A DNA stretch of 64,000 bases, taken from contig NZ_BMJI01000018.1 in the NCBI RefSeq assembly GCF_014643255.1, positions 1-64,000 on the forward strand. The letters run 5' to 3'. The notes under the pieces are model-generated. The model ran no database searches, was not told where the DNA came from, and saw only the letters and a program-made list of their open reading frames with translations. Source of the DNA: Tersicoccus solisilvae (GTDB taxonomy: Bacteria > Actinomycetota > Actinomycetes > Actinomycetales > Micrococcaceae). Both the position numbers and the translations under genes were made by a program. Every line of letters begins with the position of its first letter. Positions within the stretch are counted from its first letter, which is position 1. This document shows positions 59,287 to 64,000 of this stretch, in pieces.

Positions 59287-60839
59287 CGCTTGCCGCGCGC
59301 CCGCTTCTCGCGCACCCGCATGGTGACCTCGATGGGTGTGCCCTCGAAGCCGAACGTCTCGCGCAGGCGGCGGGTGATGAACCGGCGGTACCCGGGGTCG
59401 AGGAAGCCGGTGGTGAAGAGCACGAACTTCGGCGGCCGGGACGAGGCCTGCGTGCCGAACAGGATGCGTGGCTGCTTGCCGCCGCGGATCGGGTGCGGGT
59501 GCGCCGCGACCAGCTCGCCGAGGAAGGCGTTGAGCTTGCCGGTGGGGATGCGCCGGTCCCAGGACTCGAGCGCGACGTCGAGCGCGGGCACCAGGCGGTC
59601 CTTGTGCCAGCCGGTCTTCGCCGACAGGTTGACGCGCGGCGCCCAGTCCACGTGCGCGAGGTCCTGCTCGATCTCGCGCTCCAGGTAGCGGCGCCGCTCG
59701 TCCTCGAGCAGGTCCCACTTGTTGAACGCCAGTACCAGCGCGCGGCCGGACTCGATGACCAGCTGCAGGATGCGCACGTCCTGCTCGGAGACCACCTCGT
59801 CGACGGCGATCAGCACGACGGCGACCTCCGCCTTCTCCAGCGCGGACTGGGTGCGCAGGGACGCGTAGAAGTCGGCGCCGCGCTGCATGTGCACGCGGCG
59901 GCGGATGCCCGCGGTGTCCACGAAGCGCCAGATCCGCCCGCCGAGCTCGATGAACTCGTCCACCGGGTCGCGGGTGGTGCCGGCCATCGGGTCGACGACG
60001 ACGCGCTCGGACCCGGCCAGCTTGTTCAGCATCGACGACTTGCCGACGTTCGGCCGGCCGAGCAGCGCCACGCGGCGGGGACCGCCGGTGCGGGCGATGC
60101 CGGCGACGGCGGAGAACTCGGGCAGCACCTTGAGGGCCTCGTCGAGCAGGTCGGCGACGCCGCGGCCGTGCATGGCTGAGACGGGGTGCGGCTCCCCCAT
60201 GCCGAGGGACCACAGACCGGCGGCCTCCACCTCCTGGGCGAAGTCGTCGATCTTGTTGGCGGCCAGCAGCACGGGCTTGCCCTTGCGGCGCAGCATCTTG
60301 ACGATCGCTTCGTCGGTGGCGGTGGCGCCGACGAGGGCGTCGACGACGAGCACGACGGCGTCGGCCGCGTCCACGGCCACCTCGGCCTGGTCCGCGACCC
60401 GCTCGTGGATGCCCCGCGCGTCGTGCTCCCAGCCGCCGGTGTCCACGATGGTGAGGTTCTTGCCGTTCCACTGGGTGCCGTAGGCGACCCGGTCGCGGGT
60501 GACGCCGGGGACGTCCTCGACGACGGCCTCGCGGCGGCCGAGGATGCGGTTGACCAGGGAGGACTTGCCGACGTTCGGGCGGCCGATGATGGCCAGCACC
60601 GGGTCGAGACGACCCTCGAGCTCTTCCTCGATGTCGGCGAGCTCGGCCTCGAGCAGGATCCGGTCGTCCTCGTCGAGCTCGTAGTCGGCCAGGCCGGCGC
60701 GCAGGGCGTCGGCCCGCTGCTCGGCCTCGGTGTCGGTCATCGCGGCGAGGCGCTCGGCGACGTCGTCCTCCCGGGTGGGAACGTACTCGTCGCCGGCGTC
60801 CGATCCGGTGCCGGCGTTCTTGGAGACGCTCTCGCTCAT
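59283..60839 (-). CDS. der: Ribosome-assembly GTPase Der (EngA)
   Basis: A 518-residue double GTPase that assists 50S ribosome maturation. The first G domain has [10 protein letters not shown] (G1), DVPGVTRD (G2), DTGGW (G3) and NKID (G4). The second has [26 protein letters not shown] and NKWD. A KH-like C-terminal domain ends in [11 protein letters not shown]. The acidic ~75-residue N-terminal extension is an actinobacterial feature. ATG at 60839. It is essential in most bacteria. The small membrane protein follows in an ATGA overlap. Confidence 0.97.
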   Translation of the reverse strand: MSESVSKNAGTGSDAGDEYVPTREDDVAERLAAMTDTEAEQRADALRAGLADYELDEDDRILLEAELADIEEELEGRLDPVLAIIGRPNVGKSSLVNRILGRREAVVEDVPGVTRDRVAYGTQWNGKNLTIVDTGGWEHDARGIHERVADQAEVAVDAADAVVLVVDALVGATATDEAIVKMLRRKGKPVLLAANKIDDFAQEVEAAGLWSLGMGEPHPVSAMHGRGVADLLDEALKVLPEFSAVAGIARTGGPRRVALLGRPNVGKSSMLNKLAGSERVVVDPMAGTTRDPVDEFIELGGRIWRFVDTAGIRRRVHMQRGADFYASLRTQSALEKAEVAVVLIAVDEVVSEQDVRILQLVIESGRALVLAFNKWDLLEDERRRYLEREIEQDLAHVDWAPRVNLSAKTGWHKDRLVPALDVALESWDRRIPTGKLNAFLGELVAAHPHPIRGGKQPRILFGTQASSRPPKFVLFTTGFLDPGYRRFITRRLRETFGFEGTPIEVTMRVREKRARGKR

Positions 60840-60973
60840 GACGGGGAAATCCTTGCGGTGGAAGACAGGTGGGAGGGAACGGTCGGGGCGTCTGTTGCGC
60901 GATGGATGCGCCGTTCACCAGTGTTCCAGTCTACGGCCCGCCCGCACCATGCCCGGCCGTCGGACGGCGACTC

Positions 60974-61030
60974 TTGACACCACGCGCGCCACTTGGTTGG
61001 TTAGTTACTGTAGTAACTAACCAACCAAGT
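60974..61030. promoter_or_regulatory. 40-bp perfect palindrome and promoter of the YtrA/ABC operon
   Basis: ACTTGGTTGGTTAGTTACT (60991-61009) is perfectly complementary to 61012-61030 across a two-base GT centre. TTGACA at 60974-60979 is a good -35, so the palindrome would sit on the -10 and transcript start. Its right arm ends ten bases before the GTG of the YtrA-type regulator. A long, fully symmetrical AT-rich site here is most likely the operator for that regulator. Confidence 0.8.
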
Positions 61031-61040
61031 AGGAGTCAGC

Positions 61041-61412
61041 GTGGACGACAGTCGACCGATCTTCCTCCAGATCGCGGAGCAGATCGAGAACGACATCATC
61101 AACCGCACGCTGCCCGAGGAGAGCCAGGTGCCCTCGACCAACGAGTTCGCCGCCTTCCACCGCATCAACCCCGCCACCGCGGGCAAGGGCGTGAACCTGC
61201 TCGTCGATCGCGGCGTGCTCCAGAAGAGAAGGGGAATCGGCATGTTCGTCGCCCCCGGCGCTCGGGACCGCATCGTCAGCGCCCGTCGGGACGCTTTCAG
61301 CGCCCAGTACATCGCCCCGCTCCTGGCGGAGGCGTCCAAGCTCGGCATCACCACCGGGCAGCTCCGATCCATGATCGATGACCGGTCCCGAGCCGAGGAG
61401 GACCACCGATGA
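61041..61412 (+). CDS. GntR-family regulator, YtrA subgroup
   Basis: A 123-residue short regulator: a winged helix (IFLQIAEQIENDIINRTLPE, ESQVPSTNEFAAFHRINPAT, GKGVNLLVDRGVLQKRRGIG) and a ~40-residue helical tail rather than a ligand domain. This is the YtrA architecture, always next to ABC transporter genes. AGGAG precedes the GTG at 61041. The ATPase ATG overlaps its stop (ATGA). The 40-bp palindrome just upstream is its likely binding site, giving negative autoregulation of the whole operon, perhaps relieved by cell-wall or membrane stress. Confidence 0.88.
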   Translation: MDDSRPIFLQIAEQIENDIINRTLPEESQVPSTNEFAAFHRINPATAGKGVNLLVDRGVLQKRRGIGMFVAPGARDRIVSARRDAFSAQYIAPLLAEASKLGITTGQLRSMIDDRSRAEEDHR

Positions 61413-62317
61413 CGGCTATCGCCCGCGTCCGCGACCTGACCAAGCGCTACCACGAGGTCACCGCCGTCGACGGCGCCAGTTTCGACCTCGAGGAGAACCG
61501 CATCCACGGCCTGCTCGGCCGCAACGGTGCCGGCAAGACGACGCTGATGCGCCTGTTGACCGGGCAGGAGTTCGCCAGCTCCGGGTCGGTCGAGGTCTTC
61601 GGCCACTCCCCCGTCGAGAACGCCGCCGTGCTGGCGCGGGTCTCCTTCATCAAGGAGAGCCAGAAGTACCCCGACGACTTCCGGGTGCAGCACGTGCTGA
61701 AGACGGCCCCGTGGTTCTTCGACGGCTGGGACGCCGAGTTCGCCGATCGCCTCGTCGACGAGTTCCGCCTCCCGACCCGCCGCCGGATCAAGAAGCTCTC
61801 CCGCGGGCAGCTCAGCGCGGTCGGGGTGATCGTCGGCCTCGCGGCGCGCGCTCCGCTGACCTTCTTCGACGAGCCGTACCTCGGGCTCGACGCCGTCGCG
61901 CGGCAGACGTTCTACGACCGCCTCCTGGAGGACTGGGCGGAGCACCCGCGCACCGTCGTGCTCTCCTCCCACCTGATCGACGAGGTCTCCAACCTGCTCG
62001 AACGCGTCATCCTCATCGACGAGGGACGGATCGTGGTGGACGCCGAGGCGGACGAGCTCCGCGGATCCGCCGCCACCGTCGCGGGCACCCGCGCCGCCGT
62101 CGACGCCTTCGCCGAGGGCCGCGACGTCATCGCCCGGGACGGCATCGGCGGGCTCGCGTCCGCCACCATCTCCGGGCTCGACGAGAGCGGCCGCCACGCG
62201 GCGCACGCCGCCGGACTGGAACTCGCCCCGGTCTCGCTGCAGCAACTCGTCATCCGACTCACCCGCACGCCCGCCGCCGTCACCGACGGCGACCCTCACC
62301 AGGAGCGCAGCGCATGA
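61409..62317 (+). CDS. ABC transporter ATP-binding protein
   Basis: A 302-residue ATPase. Walker A GRNGAGKTT, the Q-loop area VSFIKESQKYPDDF, signature LSRGQLSAVG (LSxGQ), Walker B LTFFDEPYLGLD, and the H-loop in LSSHLIDEV are all present. The domain of about 80 residues after residue 210 is an accessory C-terminus. It pairs with the permease that follows with an ATGA overlap and is controlled by the upstream YtrA-like regulator. Substrate unknown; YtrA-linked exporters often deal with antibiotics, peptides or lipid-like compounds. Confidence 0.91.
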   Translation: MTAIARVRDLTKRYHEVTAVDGASFDLEENRIHGLLGRNGAGKTTLMRLLTGQEFASSGSVEVFGHSPVENAAVLARVSFIKESQKYPDDFRVQHVLKTAPWFFDGWDAEFADRLVDEFRLPTRRRIKKLSRGQLSAVGVIVGLAARAPLTFFDEPYLGLDAVARQTFYDRLLEDWAEHPRTVVLSSHLIDEVSNLLERVILIDEGRIVVDAEADELRGSAATVAGTRAAVDAFAEGRDVIARDGIGGLASATISGLDESGRHAAHAAGLELAPVSLQQLVIRLTRTPAAVTDGDPHQERSA

Positions 62318-63090
62318 CCACCACCGCCCCCGCCCATCCCGCCCCGTTCCGTTCCCCCTCGACCTCGGGGTCGCGGATCGGCAGCGTCGTCAGACTCCAT
62401 TTCGCCAATCCGATGACCGTCGTCGTCATTCCCGCCATCGTGCTCGGCGGGATCTTCCTGGTGAACCTCGCGATCTGGTGGATCATCCTGCGGTCGGTGC
62501 CCGCGGAGGCCCAGGCGGACGCGCGCGAGGGCCTCCAGTGGAGCGGCGCCACGTTCTACCTCTTCGTGTACATGCTCATCGTCGCGGTGCAGGCGATGAA
62601 CGCCACCTTCGCCTTCGCCCAGGGCTTCGGCGCCACGCGTCGCGACTACTATCTCGGCACGTCGCTCGTCTTCGTCGTGCTCTCCCTGGGCTGGAGCGTG
62701 GCGTTCACCGTGATGGGCCTGCTCGAGACGGCGACCGGGGGGTGGGGGCTCGGCGGCCGGATGTTCACCGCCATCTACTTCACCGAGAACCCACTCAGCC
62801 GTTTGCTGATCGTGTTCCTCGCCTTCCTGTTCTTCTTCTTCATCGGCGCGGCCATCGCCACGGTGTTCGTGCGGTGGCGGGGAACGGGACTGACGCTGTT
62901 CCTCGTCGGCGCCGCCGTCGTGCTCGTCGGCATCGCGGCACTCGTCACCCTGGGGGACGGCTGGCCTGCGGTGGGCGCGTGGTTCGCCGCGGCCGGCCCG
63001 ACCGGCGTCGCACTGTGGAGCCTGGTCATCACGCTGCTCGCCGCGGTCGCGGGCTTCCTCAACCTCCGCCGCGCCACCACCCGCGACTGA
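62314..63090 (+). CDS. ABC transporter permease
   Basis: A 258-residue membrane protein with six hydrophobic segments, starting MTVVVIPAIVLGGIFLVNLA and including YLFVYMLIVAVQAMNATFAF, LIVFLAFLFFFFIGAAIATV and LFLVGAAVVLVGIAAL. The N-terminal ~30 residues are Pro/Ser/Thr-rich and probably cytosolic. There is no solute-binding protein gene, so this is likely an exporter. Its ATG overlaps the ATPase stop. A hairpin terminator follows 11 bases after the stop. I know no named family for it beyond ABC-2-like YtrC/D permeases. Confidence 0.83.
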   Translation: MTTTAPAHPAPFRSPSTSGSRIGSVVRLHFANPMTVVVIPAIVLGGIFLVNLAIWWIILRSVPAEAQADAREGLQWSGATFYLFVYMLIVAVQAMNATFAFAQGFGATRRDYYLGTSLVFVVLSLGWSVAFTVMGLLETATGGWGLGGRMFTAIYFTENPLSRLLIVFLAFLFFFFIGAAIATVFVRWRGTGLTLFLVGAAVVLVGIAALVTLGDGWPAVGAWFAAAGPTGVALWSLVITLLAAVAGFLNLRRATTRD

Positions 63091-63101
63091 CGGTCGGCGA
63101 C

Positions 63102-63137
63102 GCCGGCACCCGACACCGCACGGTGCCGGGTGCCGGC
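63102..63137. terminator. Hairpin between the converging ABC permease and flavoprotein genes
   Basis: GCCGGCACCCG (63102-63112) pairs with CGGGTGCCGGC (63127-63137), with an inner CACCG/CGGTG stem. It lies between two converging genes and likely serves both. Confidence 0.7.
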
Positions 63138-63144
63138 GCCGCCG

Positions 63145-64000
63145 TCAGGCCTTGCCGCGGAGGATGCGGTGCCAGTAGATCCAGGGGAGGGCGTGGCGGT
63201 CCAGCAGGAAGGTGCTGCGGCGTTCCTTCCGGAGCTCGATCAGCCTGGTGCTGGGCATCGGAGCGCCGTCGGGGCCGAACTCGGCGAACACCATGGTGCG
63301 GCGGCTGACCGTGAAGGGGCTGACCGTGTAGCCGGTGGCGCGCTGCGTCGGCGGCTTGCCCGCGAGCACGGACCGGAGGTTCTTCGCGACGACCGGCGTC
63401 TGCTTGCGCAGTCCCCCGCCGGAACTGGAGCCCGGCGTCGCGGCGATGTCCCCGAGGGCCCACACGTTCGGGTGGCGGCGGTGCTGCAGGGTGCCGGGGT
63501 CGACGTCGACGAAGCCGCCGGCGTTCACGGACGACAGGCCGGAGTGCTCGACCCAGGCGGGCGCGGCGTGCGGCGGCGTCAGGTGTAGCAGGTCGTAGGT
63601 CAGTGCGGAGGTGGCGCCGTCGGTCGCCAGGGTGGCGGTGCTCGTCTCCCGGTCGAGGCGGCGCACCGTCGTGTTGGTGCGCAGCTCGATACCGTACTCG
63701 GCGATCGTGCGCATCAGCTCGTCGTCGACGACGGGCACGCCGAAGACGGTGGGCGTCGGGACGGTGAGCACGACGCGGATGTCGCCGAGCACCCCGCGGC
63801 TGCGCCAGAGGTCGCACGCCAGGTAGAGGATCTTCTGGGCGGCGCCGGCGCACGGGCAGGTGTCGTCCGGCATGGTGAACAGGGCGGTGCCCGAGCGCAT
63901 CCCGTCGACCAGCCGCCACGTCTTCGGCGCCAGGTCGAACAGGTAGTTGGTGGACGCGTTCTCGGCCAGGAGCGCCTCCGCTGAACCCGGAATGGCGTCC
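63145..64000 (-). CDS. Sulfide:quinone reductase-like FAD oxidoreductase (partial)
   Basis: The C-terminal ~285 residues of a flavoprotein whose start lies beyond the window. SAEALLAENASTNYLFDLAP leads to PDDTCPCAGAAQKILYLACD, resembling the PxKCAGAPQK region of bacterial SQR. VFGVPVVDDELMRTIAEYGI, PNVWALGDIAATPGSSSGGG and LRKQTPVVAKNLRSVLAG are FAD-binding and late SQR blocks. The catalytic Cys pair is not fully retained in the visible part (SSS where some members have Cys), so sulfide oxidation is not certain. Membrane association through the C-terminal helix is expected. It converges on the ABC permease gene. Confidence 0.78.
   Translation of the reverse strand, partial: DAIPGSAEALLAENASTNYLFDLAPKTWRLVDGMRSGTALFTMPDDTCPCAGAAQKILYLACDLWRSRGVLGDIRVVLTVPTPTVFGVPVVDDELMRTIAEYGIELRTNTTVRRLDRETSTATLATDGATSALTYDLLHLTPPHAAPAWVEHSGLSSVNAGGFVDVDPGTLQHRRHPNVWALGDIAATPGSSSGGGLRKQTPVVAKNLRSVLAGKPPTQRATGYTVSPFTVSRRTMVFAEFGPDGAPMPSTRLIELRKERRSTFLLDRHALPWIYWHRILRGKA

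Overview
The window comes from a very GC-rich actinobacterium. Several features point to Micrococcales: GC-rich wobble positions, many GTG starts, GGAG-type ribosome sites, four-base ATGA/GTGA gene overlaps, a DUF222/HNH-type remnant, and a Der GTPase with a long acidic N-terminal extension. The genus cannot be fixed from sequence alone. Most of the window is accessory metabolism; the clear core genes are der, pabB and one tRNA-Pro(GGG).

Layout. 1-6.3 kb: a broken DUF222 gene, pabB, a membrane protein, and a MarR-controlled divergent locus (F420-reductase-like protein, VOC dioxygenase, hydrolase) whose last gene, a luciferase-like monooxygenase, is reduced to a 134-bp scar. 6.3-15.4 kb: an amino-acid permease with a structured leader, an FMO-like flavoprotein, a rifampicin-monooxygenase-type gene preceded by a rifamycin-associated-element-like repeat, a yeast-type cytosine deaminase, a GH3 glycosidase, a thioredoxin-reductase-like protein and a methyltransferase. 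15.5-33.4 kb: a GH2 glycosidase, then a large catabolic cluster. On the minus strand, transporter, cyclase, DUF6282, HpcH/HpaI aldolase, bicupin, Baeyer-Villiger monooxygenase, lactonase-type MBL protein, SDR, two beta-hydroxyacid dehydrogenases, cupin, CMD protein and GntR regulator run largely with overlapping stop/start codons. A second DUF6282/CMD pair, a divergent esterase and a PucR-like regulator follow. The order suggests alcohol to cyclic ketone to lactone to hydroxy acid to retro-aldol cleavage, substrate unknown.

33.5-51.6 kb: Ogt with a small upstream ORF, an NmrA-like gene flanked by two copies of a ~103-bp palindromic element, an APC permease, an HxlR/MFS pair, a Na+/H+ antiporter, an ECF42-type sigma factor with its DGPF partner and a candidate autoregulated promoter, a lytic transglycosylase, glutathione peroxidase, a MarR-like/MBL pair around a 16-bp palindrome, and a LysR/aldo-keto-reductase locus ending in a strong terminator.

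51.6-57.6 kb: an AT-richer island between that terminator and tRNA-Pro. It holds a P-loop NTPase with no recognised effector, a two-gene operon whose second protein starts with a PD-(D/E)XK/Mrr-like nuclease signature, and IS3 and IS481 transposase remnants. It is the best candidate for an undescribed (probably defence) system. 57.9-64 kb: MerR regulator, membrane protein with der, a YtrA-type GntR/ABC transporter operon under a 40-bp palindrome, and a partial sulfide:quinone-reductase-like flavoprotein.
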